This document shows, piece by piece, positions 1 through 10,286 of a DNA stretch of 64,000 bases (its first letter is position 1; each line of letters begins with the position of its first letter). The notes beneath the pieces are model-generated. The model saw only the letters and a program-made list of their open reading frames with translations, was not told the origin of the DNA and made no database searches. Source of the DNA: Dryococelus australis (Eukaryota > Arthropoda > Insecta > Phasmatodea > Phasmatidae); NCBI GenBank assembly GCA_029891345.1, contig CM056993.1, positions 278,458,016-278,522,015 of the forward strand, written 5' to 3'. Both the position numbers and the translations under genes were made by a program.

Positions 1-1440
1 ACACACGCACGTGTTCGCTGATGGTGCACATGTGACATTCGGATGCCACACTGACTAAAGAAATTACAATGGCCATGAATAAAAAACTATTCACACAATA
101 TAACACTGGCTGCACTCGTCGAGGCTGCGATGCTGTGAAGGGGCTGAATGTGAGGTTGGTTGAACATGGAACATATCAAGATGAGATTAATAAAGTCATC
201 AATGGCTAGTATTAAAACATGCAGCCAGTAAATAAAATTTTGTAATTTTGGGAAAACCTTTCAAGTCAACTAATGTTTCATCAAATTGTAACATAATCCT
301 TGATAAATATGTGTATTTTCGTTTTTGAATTGGTAAAAGGCTGGTCATCAGTGTTCACAATGAAATGATCACATCGCGAAAATTTTTATTGAAACACAGA
401 CGGCGAACCTACGTTAGAGGAAACTTCAAAATTTCTCAGTCACTGTAATTGTGTCAGAAACAGACATGGAATATACTGATGTGTTAATGTAATTGAGTGC
501 AGGGACTACGATGTACTACTCACCTTACCTGAAAGTAATATCATTCAAATGTCAGAAATGCAGTTAGAGTTACAACGAAGAAAAGCATATATTAAAACTT
601 CACTGACTCGAAATATCTTGACTAAACCAAGAGTACTTACATTTAGTACATATTGGAGCTATCCATATTTGTAACACTAACTCCGACCCATTTAAAAACG
701 TTCCAAGTTTCGTCTCGAAATAATTTACCATCTTAATTTTGAACTACAGAATATTCATCCATTTCGAACATTAATTTACCGCTTAAACACAATCATGTAA
801 AAGATTAAGGCATCAGGTAGCCATAACAACCTGCCGGAAGTGAGTATGAGTATCTGGGGGAAGCTCGGATAACCCTCACTTGCCTAGGCATAGCTGGATA
901 CAGTGAGTATGTGTTTCTTCGACTTTTGCAACTACAACTACAGTGACGTGCGGACAGAAAGGGGGCCACTTAAGGCTGTCAGCCACACAACCCATATATT
1001 TCTCTTGCTCTCCACTAAGGGAGTTCGTGCCCCCAGGAAGAATGACGGTAGTTTTTCAACTCCTATCCACAAAACCTTTCTCCTCGATGGTCCAGCCTAA
1101 AAGACACATGTCAGTAGTATGGCAATAAGACAGTGCTTAATGTAATGATTTAAATTCTTTCTGAATATTTTTATATAATAGTTTACAGCATTTTACGTGA
1201 CATCTGGCCATCCCTGTTTCATCACCATCCACATTGAACTTCATTTTAATATTTGTTCCCTAATAATAGGATTTTTGATGTCACGTGGGAGGCTTGCTCC
1301 AAGGTGGCTGGCTCCCGTGCTAACGTTAAGCGTAGCATCATATAGCCAGTGGGGTATGTCGTGCATGGTCGTCCACTCTGAGGGCTTCAACTTTAGTACT
1401 AATCATGTAGTAGCAGTGTTCTAAATTTTAAATTACTGGA
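1..1440. other. AT-rich sequence, no gene recognised
   Basis: I see no convincing coding region or repeat structure here. Short open frames around 0.9-1.4 kb have no recognisable motif and overlap one another in different frames. Confidence 0.5.
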
Positions 1441-2453
1441 ACCTATTACTTTTCGCCCAGGAGAGAGTGCCGCCTAACAGCTCGGACAGTTTGTTCATGG
1501 CTGAGCTGTAATTTTTCATGTAACTATAATTTAGGCTTTGTGCCACTTTTGTCTGTTGTCAGAGCTTTCCTTGCTATAATAGAAAAGTAAGTGTAACTGC
1601 CTCTTACAAGGGTTAATAAATGAATCAGTACATCAACTAATCTTGCATGTGATTTATTTACTGGTCATTCTGACCCCATAACAAACTAATTATTTTTCTT
1701 AAAAATGCACAACAAAATTTTACAGCATTGGGTGGCCGAAACAACCCACTACATATATAATGGCATTTTAGGGGAGATCTACAGCCCCTACTAGACAAGG
1801 CATACGGAATGTAGTACATCAGGACTTCATCTCAGCAAAGCAGGAATGGTTGCTGCAGGAAATTGACATCGGGACACTGGGGAGGCCACATGAACCATAA
1901 GACTTTATGACCCTTGTTATTCTTGTGCTCTGCACTGGTGCCCAAACCTGGTAAATGTAACCCAATATCCTATCCAAGTAACATAACTTCTGACATCTAG
2001 GAGAGTGGTTCGCCTTAACTAGCCACAAGTTGGGAATAGCCACTTGACGTCTTCCCTGTTTGCAGTACCTGGGGAATGATTATGGTGATGGCTGACATAG
2101 GTTATGTCTGGCAGACACCAGTGATCCCCTCAGTGTAGAGCACAAAGGCATGCATTGTGGTTGTTGGCCAATCACCTAAATGTGGCCCCTAGATGTGCAG
2201 GCATCTCTGTAGATGTTGTAAATAACGGTGAAATATATCCATCCTTGCCCTGGCCCAGTACAGGCTATCGAAGCTTTCTCTAAACGATTATACTAATCGT
2301 CGAGGGATTGTTCTGACCATTCCCATGCTGTTACCACACATCATGTTTAGTTAAGAGATAGTGAAGCGACCTGAGTATATAAATCAGAAACTTAACTTGC
2401 AAACATACTCGATTTATTAACTTATTTCCTCGTATGAGGCACTTATAAGAACA
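1441..2453. other. Unassigned; possible LTR end and retroelement debris
   Basis: The stretch at 1441-1780 has features of an LTR end: a moderately GC-rich block, an AATAAA at about 1615, then 'TGGTCATTCTGACCCCATAA', which resembles the primer-site region of some LTR elements. Downstream (1800-2300) the sequence is GC-richer than its surroundings but contains stops in all frames, and I recognise no domain. No second LTR copy was found in the window, so the LTR reading is weak. Confidence 0.25.
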
Positions 2454-2982
2454 TACAGTCGATGCCGGTGACTTTGTCCCATGAGAGTGACTTTGTGCCA
2501 TGACACATTTGAAAAATAATATTTTATAACAATTTTTGTAATTAAAATTTCCCTTCATTATGGCATTTAAATTTTTCATTCGGCACTGCAATCAGACATC
2601 ACTGCATATTACTCTGTATAATACATTTGTTTTCAAAATGGTCGCTATTTGTGATTGAGAAAATTTTGGACATATTTGTTAGTATTGTGAAGTGTTATAA
2701 AATATCATAATAGTTTAATTGTTAAGACTTGTTCGATTGGCACTTTATACTATTTGGTATGTTGTTAGCAACTTCAAAAAGGCTTTCTCAACATATTTAT
2801 TCAGTATATTTTGTTTTGAGGTTATGTTTTAGGAAGAGTGTCTTTGTGCCACATGGTACAAAGTCAACTTCATTAGTACAATGACACCCCTACCAAAAAG
2901 AATTTGTCACATACCAAAATAACATGGTACATTTAGTTCCTAAGCAGTTTTGTTTGAGTTTCAGATATATGTTGTACACAAA

Positions 2983-3416
2983 ATGCCCAATACATATATG
3001 CCTCACCCTGACTCGAGGTCTTACAAGAAGATATTCAGATGAAAATTGGAAGAATGCCTTACAGATATTGCAACACCAAAAATTCCAGATAGAAAAACTT
3101 CGGGACATTACAACATACACAGGTAGACTATACAAACAAGACAAAAGGATTACACAGTGCAAAATTGGTGGTTAGAAGGTTCTTTTCTGATGACAAACAA
3201 GTAGAATTTCTTAAACATATTGTGTGTGTAGCAAATTTGGGCTTTCCAATAACATCAGCAAGAAATGCACTGCTGTAACAGAGCAAATTTCATATGACTG
3301 TTTTGATCATCTGGAAAAGAAAATGGATGGAGTTCCATCAGAAAATATTTTTAACTTCAACGAGACAGGCATCAATGATAATGCAAGAGAAAAGGATTTC
3401 TTTTCAAGAACACATT
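2983..3416 (+). pseudogene. pogo/CENP-B-type transposase fragments
   Basis: Three pieces in different frames fit the order of an insect pogo-like transposase. First comes an N-terminal Psq-type helix-turn-helix (MPNTYMPHPDSRSYKK, then after a frameshift YSDENWKNALQIL). Second is a CENP-B-box-like segment with FFSDDKQVEFLKHIV and LGFPIT, ending in a stop near 3278. Third, after an internal deletion, comes the start of the DDE domain (GVPSENIFNFNETGI). The usual catalytic motif there is NxDE; here the Asp is Asn (codon 3359-3361, TTC-AAC). Later catalytic residues are missing or lost in the microsatellite. It cannot encode an active transposase. Confidence 0.75.
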
Positions 3417-3553
3417 AACAAAAAAACACCACCCCAATTCACATTGTGTAGCAGTTTGCTGAAAGAAGCCATGCTCTGCTACCAAATTGTAGTGATGAAC
3501 TTATTTTATTATTTAGTGCACTCCTGTGTGCTCAATCATTTATTTGTTTAATT

Positions 3554-3555
<2 letters not shown>

Positions 3556-3628
<73 letters not shown>

Positions 3629-3638
3629 CCACACACAC
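3556..3638. repeat. (TA)n microsatellite followed by short (CA)n
   Basis: About 70 bases of uninterrupted TA dinucleotides run into a short CA tract. The array lies inside the pogo-like element, just downstream of the remaining DDE-domain fragment, and so postdates or disrupts the transposase gene. Confidence 0.97.
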
Positions 3639-4037
3639 AAAATCAGAACAATAAATTATGTAAAGATATTAAGTAAGCACACCAAAAATTCTCTGAACAT
3701 GTCTTGTGTCAGGCAAGTATCAAAAAGAGGTATTTCTTCAATTCGAAATTTTATTTTGAGCCAGCATTGGTCTAAGAAGTGTGAAAGTACAAAATGAACT
3801 TTCTGAGCTGACCAATGTGGTACAATGTAACTCAACACCTGCAGGTGACTTTGTACCAAAATATTGATTTTTTTTTGTTCTTCTATAAATATACAGAATA
3901 TGAAGTTCGACATTGCTAAAGAAAGCATGTGGAAAGTACTTCAAAATATGTATTTAACGAATAACTTTGAAAGAATTAATGTCAAAGAAATACATCTAAC
4001 ATGCTTTCTGTGGTACAAAGTCAACTGCATCGACTTA

Positions 4038-4858
4038 GCTACTATTAAGTCAGAGCACACAAACTGATAAAATGATGCGATGCTGACAATGGTTACATGA
4101 AAATTTACGTCCCGGATGTATAAAAAACATGCTGGGTTGCTGTGCTTCACTCTCCCCGGATAATAAACGATTTGCTGTTCCATATAAAACTTGACTATTG
4201 ATAAATTAAATGATTATATAAGAATTTATGAAGGTCCGGGGAGGATGCGATGATGTGCGTCCACACAGCACTGTGGTTACCATGCTACTCTCTTGGCTTC
4301 TCATTGGCCAGCTCATGCCGTGCAACTGTGCGACTCTTTTCTAGTCTATTTTATTGCATACTTTAAAATGAATGATGCGCTAAAATGATGTCAAATAACA
4401 AAACATAATACAAGAACCCTTTCATTCCACCCTTAAAATCTCTATTATTAAAATAAAATAAATATATGTTACACCACTAAGTGGTGGCTTAATGGAAATG
4501 TTACGACTTTACTGCGTTCACAAAACCCAGTTTCCATTTTTGATTGCAGGTAAAATGAATTGTCCTGTTTGTAGTTTATTATCACACTTCACTAATTTCC
4601 ATAGTGTATTTTCAATGTTCATAAGGAAAGTCCTCATATTTGCAGTTTTCATGTACTCAGATGAAAAGTAGGGTTACAAAACCAGCGTGGTCAATGTTTA
4701 CATTATGTTGCCAGCGTTCACGACAACATAACCTAACAATACTGTCCTGCTGCTGGCATAGTACTGCCCAATACTTCCTTTCTTATACATATAAAACCCA
4801 TTTTTTAAAATAGCGATAGGCGCTTGTGTTATTCAGATTGGAAAAATACACCATAATG
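4038..4858. other. AT-rich spacer between two transposons
   Basis: I find no gene or clear repeat between the pogo-like element and the G1 LTR. The sequence is AT-rich, with the usual short open frames. Confidence 0.5.
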
Positions 4859-5888
4859 ACATTTGTCTAAGGTGTTGGAAGACTGCAACTAGTGCCAAGG
4901 TGTTGGTCAATAAAGATATTGGTTAGGCGAGGAACGGTGAATACAGTTTTGGAATCTCGGTAGAGATAATTATCCAGGGCGCCAGATATTATCGGGTTGA
5001 GAATATTGTCAAGACAGAGAGCAGCTCTTGACTCGTTCCTCAGGGTCGTTCGGCCGACGACCACGGCAAATCCTCCAAGTGCAGTTGTTGTCTCCTTGCA
5101 GAATAAAATTAATACTGACTGAATAACTTCCTTACTTGTTACATTGTGGAGTACCTAGGATCCCCTCACACACCCATACGAAGCACTGTTTTTTATTATA
5201 CCGACTCGTGATCATTTCAATAATGCTTGCACAGTAAGTTACAATCAGAGAAAATTGGTGGGAGAAGGCCCATACCTTAAATGCCTTGCAGCGAACTGGG
5301 AATTAACCACAAGTGGTAACTCGTCACTGCTGCGATTTATTCAGTTACATGATTGCATTCCCTTTGGGAAATGCTTACATTTGGTGTTGTTTATGAACCC
5401 ATCAGCTTGGGTAATATTGTGCAAAAGAAATGTGGTTACATAAAATATCCTAAGTACAATTTAAGCCTACCCAGGCGATGCAATCACTGGGTAGGTGCGC
5501 GGGGCGGTGAAGTCTCGGGCAGCTGAAATACGAAAAAGGCTCCGGTATGCTAAATTAACTATTGCTGTGAAATGATTAGTCCAACATGGTGATGGCTGCC
5601 CGAGCGCGCGAAACACCAGCCCCGACATGACATGGCACACCCCTCGCAAAGACGAACGACTACTGACTTTCTCCATGCAGCATGCCGGATGGCTTGGTGG
5701 GCTGGCACCTCGTGCTGCACTACTTCCTTGCACACAACATTTGCAAATCGGACACATACCCTGGTGCAGGTTGTTACATATTGCATCTAAAATTAACATT
5801 GTAAATGTTATTCATTATACCAAAACATTGCTCTGCGTAGATGACGTGGAGATGAAAGACAAGTGAATGGACATTACAGAAAATTACA
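4859..5888 (-). repeat. 3' LTR of G1
   Basis: It matches 9343-10286 over nearly its full length, with indels. Shared blocks include 'TTGGTCAATAAAGATATTGG', the 'CGGCCGACGACCA' block near 5051 and the 'AAGCCTACCCAGGCGATGCA' block near 5463. On the minus strand it begins TGTAATTTTCTG at 5888. Divergence between the two LTRs is clearly visible by eye, so the insertion is old. Confidence 0.9.
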
Positions 5889-6843
5889 TAATTCACTAAG
5901 CCAAAAAACTTGCGGAGCTGTTTGTGTGTGCATGGTGCCGGGTGGTTCTGTATTAAGTTCAACTGTTCTGGATTAGGTGTGTTTCCGTGCTCGTCTACAA
6001 TGTGCCCTAAAAATTCCAACTTGCTTTTACCCAAATGGCATTTATTCGCGGTGCAGGTAAGACCATTGATTGCGAGCCTCTCTAGTACCATGGAGACGTG
6101 ATGCATGTGCTCCTCCTAACTGCTCGACAAAACAATCACATTGTCCAGGTATGCTAGCATAAAGTCTGTGATAAGCCCGTCCAGCACACGTACCATCATT
6201 GACTGAAAGGTAGTGGGTACACCTTTGAGACCAAAAGGCATCGCACAAAAATGGAATAGCCGCCCGTAAGGTGTCGTGAATGCAGTTTTCTCCCTGGCTT
6301 CCTGTTTGATGGAAATTTACCAATATCTGCTTCTGAGGTCTAGTGATGTCATTACCATTGTCTTGCCGAGTGTTGCGAGCGCGTATTTTATGCTGATATA
6401 AGGTGGCAGATCGTTACATGTTGCTTCTTAGGCAGTAATATGATAGCCGAGTTTTATTTACTGTGTGTCGGTTCGATAACACCGTCTGCTAGCATCTCTC
6501 TAACTTTCTTATGAGTTATTTTGGTTTGATGTAGCATGTAACTTAGTGGCCCTGTGTATATCGGCCCTTCTTGCATTAGCGGGATTTCATGTTTGGCTAC
6601 AGTCATTCTTCTGAGCACGTCGGTTTTGGCAAAAACCTCCCACCTCTTGCTTAGTATACGCTGGAGTGCCACCTGATGTTGTTGCGGGATCTCATGATCT
6701 AATTCCTTTAATGATACCAGGGGTAAATCACTAGCAACTGCCCTCTCTACAGTGTACACTGTGTGCTGCTCTTTTGCACCGAAATGAATTCTCCTAGCCA
6801 CTGGTTCTACTATAGGTATTCTGTTCCTGTAACCAAGGCACAC
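5889..6843 (-). pseudogene. G1 reverse transcriptase, truncated and catalytically dead
   Basis: The minus strand shows the Ty3/gypsy RT blocks in order: the N-terminal linker (LADGVIEPTHSK), MTSLDLRSRYW, KTAFTTPYGRLFHF, MPFGLKGVPTTFQSMM, the catalytic box AYLDNVIVL, then VLERLAINGLT, EFLGHIVDEHG and KQLRKFFGLVNY. The canonical YLDD is YLDN (6140-6151), with the second metal-binding Asp changed to Asn. A stop replaces the usual Gln after RYW (TAA), another stop follows the catalytic box, and frameshifts separate the blocks. RT ends at the start of the thumb/connection and continues into the 3' LTR. The part nearest 6843 is the PR-RT linker. Confidence 0.9.
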
Positions 6844-7120
6844 CTAATATTGATTCTTCCTTAACCTCTGCAGTTACAATTGCACTCGTTATTGTCTCTT
6901 GGTCCCTGACTTTTACCGTTACAGTTGCTTGGCCTAGTGCTCCGGTACTGACTTGGCCAGTAGTGATCATAATTACGTTATTGCTAGATGTTATGTCACT
7001 GGGATTCACGAAACGAGGCTACACAAAGTTGTGTGATGCTGCCATATCGATTAGTGCTTGACAGGGTTGACCATTCATGCCCACTAGGATGCGAATAAAT
7101 TTAGCCTGACACTCACTCAC
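6844..7120 (-). pseudogene. G1 retropepsin-like aspartic protease, inactive
   Basis: The minus strand reads a retropepsin. The active-site strand is ALIDMAASHNFV, which should be ALID-T/S-GASHNFV, followed by a stop (7019-7021), NPSDITSS, and the C-terminal ILGVPWLQEQ motif that places the end of the domain. The catalytic Asp remains (7046-7048), but the Thr/Ser-Gly of the D-T/S-G triad is replaced by Met-Ala, so it cannot work. It sits between gag and RT, as in Ty3/gypsy pol. Confidence 0.85.
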
Positions 7121-7695
7121 CTACTGAAATAATGCCTACTGCAGTGTTTTGCTGGTTTTTGTTGACGTGACCAGGGCGGAAGAAACATCAGGCTTCTTTG
7201 CTCCTACTGGCCTTTTCCCTGCCCTCTTGGTGTGGGCTCTTTGTAGGTATCGATGTGTGGGTTGTTGGGTTATGTGTTCTGCCAGTGGAAAACAATCGCT
7301 GGCCGACAGGAGCGACACAGGTTCGCAGATGGTTGGCTCTTGTCATACGGCACTCATGTTTACCCAGTGTTCTCACGCGTACTGTCACTTGGCTTAACAC
7401 CGCGGTGTAGAGTGTTTTCACTGATCACATGTGCACTGTCCCATTTCGGTTTGCTCACGAACTGTTCCACAGGATGGTCGCGCCGGTCGCGTTGCATGTT
7501 ATTGTCACTCCCGTTTTGCTCATGCCTCCACCATGCGGTCCCGTTCTCACGACGTGATGAGTTCCGATTTCGTTCCAGAATGATAGCAGCCTTGATAACC
7601 TTCTCCATATTGCTGTTTAGGAAAGGTGCTAGGGCAGCTCTGTACTCTGGTATGGCAGTTTCGGCAATGATTTCCAGTACTTCACTATCTGGCAG
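7121..7695 (-). pseudogene. G1 gag C-terminal part, decayed
   Basis: This minus-strand stretch joins the gag capsid-like segment to the protease. It is Arg/Lys/Gln-rich in one frame (for example RNRNSSRRENG), as expected for a nucleocapsid region. I cannot identify an intact zinc knuckle, and the frame changes at least twice. The assignment rests mainly on position. Confidence 0.5.
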
Positions 7696-8010
7696 TTACG
7701 GGTGGAATCGCTTGATCAGATGTGCCTTTTGCGTGATGAACGTTGGTAGTTGTTCACCAGTTTGTTGCTCGTGCCAGAGTAACTTGTTTTGCGCTTGTAG
7801 GGATGTAAACTCGCTTCCATATCGGCACTGAATAGCTTGCACGAACTCCTCCCACTCAATGCTGTAGTGGCTGACAGTGCCCCACCACTTCCCTGCTTTT
7901 CCTTTTAATTGGCCACCGATGCAACTAGCCCTGTCGTCTTTACTCACCCCATTGCATTTCATACATGACATGCACTCCTTTAAGAAAGCGCTAAGGCCTT
8001 TGCTTGCCAT
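7696..8010 (-). pseudogene. G1 gag capsid-like domain (retrotransposon gag family)
   Basis: This 104-residue open stretch resembles the retrotransposon gag domain: KGKAGKWWGTVSHYSIEWEEF, then QAIQCRYGSEF, and a later LPTFITQKAHLIKRF. The A/K-WW...W-EEF...F pattern is typical of the capsid-like segment of Ty3/gypsy gags. It is open from Met to the end but isolated from the rest of gag by frameshifts. In a working element the product would form the particle that encloses the RNA. Confidence 0.8.
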
Positions 8011-8322
8011 GTCAGTAAACGTTGGTAGGTGTTGAAATCGTGTCTGTGTTCGTTTTGGATAACTGGCGGTTTCTGGGTTGCTTCTGTCTTATTTTGCTCC
8101 TCTTTGCTGTTCCCTCTCTGGTTGCCAGGTGGACGCAGGTTGCGGTCCATAGCTATTGGTGGGAAAATATGTTAGAGGTGTCGGTACCAGAAAAGTAGTG
8201 GGAAATATGCTGGGTATTTGTTGTGAAAATACTGGTGTTGGTTGGAAGGTAGAAAATTACTGTAGCTAAGGTGTCATAGGTGGGAGTGATAGAGGTTACA
8301 GGGGTAGGGTTGGCAGTGGTTG
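8011..8322 (-). pseudogene. G1 gag linker, no open frame
   Basis: This decayed stretch lies between the PHD-like leader segment and the gag capsid-like domain on the minus strand. Stops occur in all frames. It is assigned to gag by position only. Confidence 0.4.
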
Positions 8323-9069
8323 CTAGCACTGGCTATGCAGTGCCGGATGATTGACAGCTGTCATGGCGGCCCCACAAACAAGTGACGTGTGGTTGCAGAC
8401 ATCCTCGACCTTGTAGTGTACTTCCTCTGCCTGTGCTCCCTTTTCGTGTAACTCCGTGGGACTCATGCATTCTTGGTGTACATGCATATAGCACCACCCA
8501 CATGTACTCGGTGTGGTTCCCAATCCTGTGCATAACATCTTCCGCACAAATGTAACTGAGGTGAATTTTGAATTTCGTTGATACTGTCCGAATGTTCTGT
8601 CACTTGCTCTTCTCCGTGGTTGCTTGCAATACTGTTGCTCGCCAGGATGGTCTTTCGATCGCACTTGCAAAATCGGGTCCCCATTTTGTATCTGTCTACC
8701 ACGTTCAGTGGTTTTTGACGCAGACACTGCAGACACAGTGGTGCTGGCGCATCGTACTGCATCTGGCCAGCCATGGTGGTTTGACAACACTACCACACGA
8801 GTGCGGAAGCACGAAAGCGCGGTTGCATGGCGTGGAAGTATTGCGGGAGTGCGGCAGTCCTGCATGCCGCTGGCATGGGTCAACGGACAGTGGGCTCTCA
8901 ACTGTTCCGCTCGGCATGGGTGGTCGTGCATTGGGGGGGGGGGGGGAGGAGCGGCCAGAGATGTTCCTCCCTTTTCTCGTTTCTCTTTCCCACTCCTCGC
9001 GGTGAGGGCAGAGGAGTGGGTTGGTGCACTCGACTCATCTTGTCCTTTGTCCCGCTGCTGTGATGTCAT
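8323..9069 (-). CDS. G1 gag leader ORF with a PHD-like zinc finger
   Basis: An uninterrupted 248-codon minus-strand ORF lies between the 5' LTR and the gag capsid-like domain. Its N-terminus is charged and proline-rich. Near the C-terminal third it reads CGWCYMHVHQEC, which is the C-x2-C-x4-H-x2-C half of a PHD/RING-type finger. The matching first half (LCGRCYAQDW, C-x2-C) lies just upstream in another frame, so a frameshift splits the finger. I infer that the ancestral gag N-terminus carried a whole PHD-like finger. A 14-base G run at 8933-8946 falls inside the ORF and encodes a Pro run. The length may be partly fortuitous, because the surrounding gag is broken. Confidence 0.5.
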   Translation of the reverse strand: MTSQQRDKGQDESSAPTHSSALTARSGKEKREKGGTSLAAPPPPPPMHDHPCRAEQLRAHCPLTHASGMQDCRTPAILPRHATALSCFRTRVVVLSNHHGWPDAVRCASTTVSAVSASKTTERGRQIQNGDPILQVRSKDHPGEQQYCKQPRRRASDRTFGQYQRNSKFTSVTFVRKMLCTGLGTTPSTCGWCYMHVHQECMSPTELHEKGAQAEEVHYKVEDVCNHTSLVCGAAMTAVNHPALHSQC

Positions 9070-9324
9070 GTCGCTGTACCAAAATGGTGGCTCCTCACCA
9101 CATTCTTACCACTTCCACCTTGTGCTGATGTATTGGCGGGGTTAAGTTGTTTTGGCCTGGATGACCAAAATTTTCCCTTGTGCATAAATCTAGAGAAAAT
9201 AGAAGAAATGTGCGGGAAAAATGTTAGAAAAATGTTGGAAAATTTACAAAAAATTTGAAAAAATTGTTTTTGTGCAGGAAAAATGTACGAAAAATTGCTC
9301 AGATTTAAAGATGAAGATTTGTAC

Positions 9325-9342
9325 CCAAGTTGGGCGACATTT
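9325..9342 (-). promoter_or_regulatory. Possible primer-binding site of G1
   Basis: Next to the inner end of the 5' LTR, the minus strand reads TGTCGCCCAACTTGGG. This resembles the TGGCGCCCAACGTGGGG type of tRNA primer site used by many LTR elements. Position and similarity agree, but several bases differ. Confidence 0.45.
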
Positions 9343-10286
9343 ACATTTGTCTAAGGTGTCGGAAGGCTAGCAATTAGTGCCAAGGTGTTGGTCAATAAGG
9401 ATATTGGTTAGGTGACGAGCTGCGAATACAGTTTTGGAATCTCGGTGGAAATAATTACCCAGGACTCAGAAATCAGTTGTTGAATCGTTCCTCAGGGTCA
9501 TTCGGCCGACGACCATGGCAAATCCTCCAAGTGCAGTTGTCTCCTTGTAGAATAAAATTAATACTGACTGAATAACTCCCTTACTTGTTGCATTGTGGGA
9601 TATCTGAGCTCCCCACAAGCCCATACAAAGCACTGTTACTTATTATACCGACTCATGACCGTTTCAATTATACTTGCACATACTTGTGGTGTACTGGAAA
9701 TAAACCACACATGGTAACTCATCACTGCTTCGATTTATTCAGTTACATGATTACATTCCCATCGGGAAAAGCTTACATTTGGTGCTGCTTACGAATCCTT
9801 CAGCTCGGGTGTCACTGTGCAAAAGACACTTGGTCACATGAAATAACTTAAGTATAATGTAAGCCTACCCAGGCGATGCAAGCACTGGGTAGGTGCGAGG
9901 GGTGGTGAAGTCTCGGGCAGCTGAAATACGAAAAAAGTTCTGGTATGCTAAAAAACTACTGCTGTGAAATGATTAGTCCAACATGGTGATGGCTGCCCGA
10001 GCGCGCGAAACACCAGCCCCGAAATGACATGGCACACCCCTCGCAAAGACGAACGACTACTGACTTTCTTCATGCAGCATGCCGGCTGGCTTGGTGGGCT
10101 GGCATCTCGCGCTGCACTACTTCCTTGCACACAACATTTGCAAGTCGGACACATACCCTGTGTGCCGGTTGTTACATATTGTGTCTAAAATTAACCCTGT
10201 AAATGTTATTCATTATACCAAAACATTACACTGAGTAGATTATGTGGCGATGAAAGCCAAGTGAATGGACATTACAGAAAATTACA
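9343..10286 (-). repeat. 5' LTR of G1
   Basis: This is the partner of 4859-5888. On the minus strand it begins TGTAATTTTCTG at 10286 and ends ACAAATGT at 9343. Relative to the other copy it lacks a few dozen bases near 9465 and 9690, and has scattered substitutions. Confidence 0.9.

Larger units (their letters stand above)
2456..4035 (+). mobile_element. pogo-like DNA transposon, decayed
   Basis: The ends are an imperfect inverted repeat. The left end starts CAGTCGATGCCGGTGACTTT. The right end, read on the minus strand, gives AGTCGATGCAGTTGACTTT (the outermost base is missing). TA lies immediately outside both ends (2454-2455 and 4036-4037), as expected for Tc1/mariner-pogo insertion. The interior holds fragments of a pogo/CENP-B-type transposase and a long TA microsatellite. 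A motif close to GACTTTGTACCA recurs in both orientations near 2469, 2490, 2840, 2860, 3816, 3847 and 4011. I infer it is a subterminal transposase-binding site. The element is non-autonomous in its present state. Confidence 0.75.
4859..10286 (-). mobile_element. Ty3/gypsy LTR retrotransposon G1, internally deleted
   Basis: Two direct repeats of about 1 kb (4859-5888 and 9343-10286) flank minus-strand gag, protease and reverse transcriptase. Read on the minus strand the order is 5' LTR, primer-site-like stretch, gag leader, gag, protease, RT, 3' LTR. RNase H, integrase and the polypurine tract are absent. The RT reading (LRKFFGLVNY) runs straight into the first bases of the 3' LTR (TGTAATTTTC on the minus strand). 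Stops and frameshifts break every domain. No target-site duplication is evident outside the LTRs. The copy could move only with proteins from elsewhere, and without its polypurine tract probably not at all. Confidence 0.9.

Noticed and set aside
7253-7831. 192-codon plus-strand ORF
   Set aside because: It is antisense to the G1 gag reading at 7121-8010, has no domain, and its composition follows from the minus-strand frame.
8568-9145. Two overlapping plus-strand ORFs of 145 and 173 codons
   Set aside because: They lie opposite the minus-strand G1 gag leader and contain the translated G run; no motif supports them.
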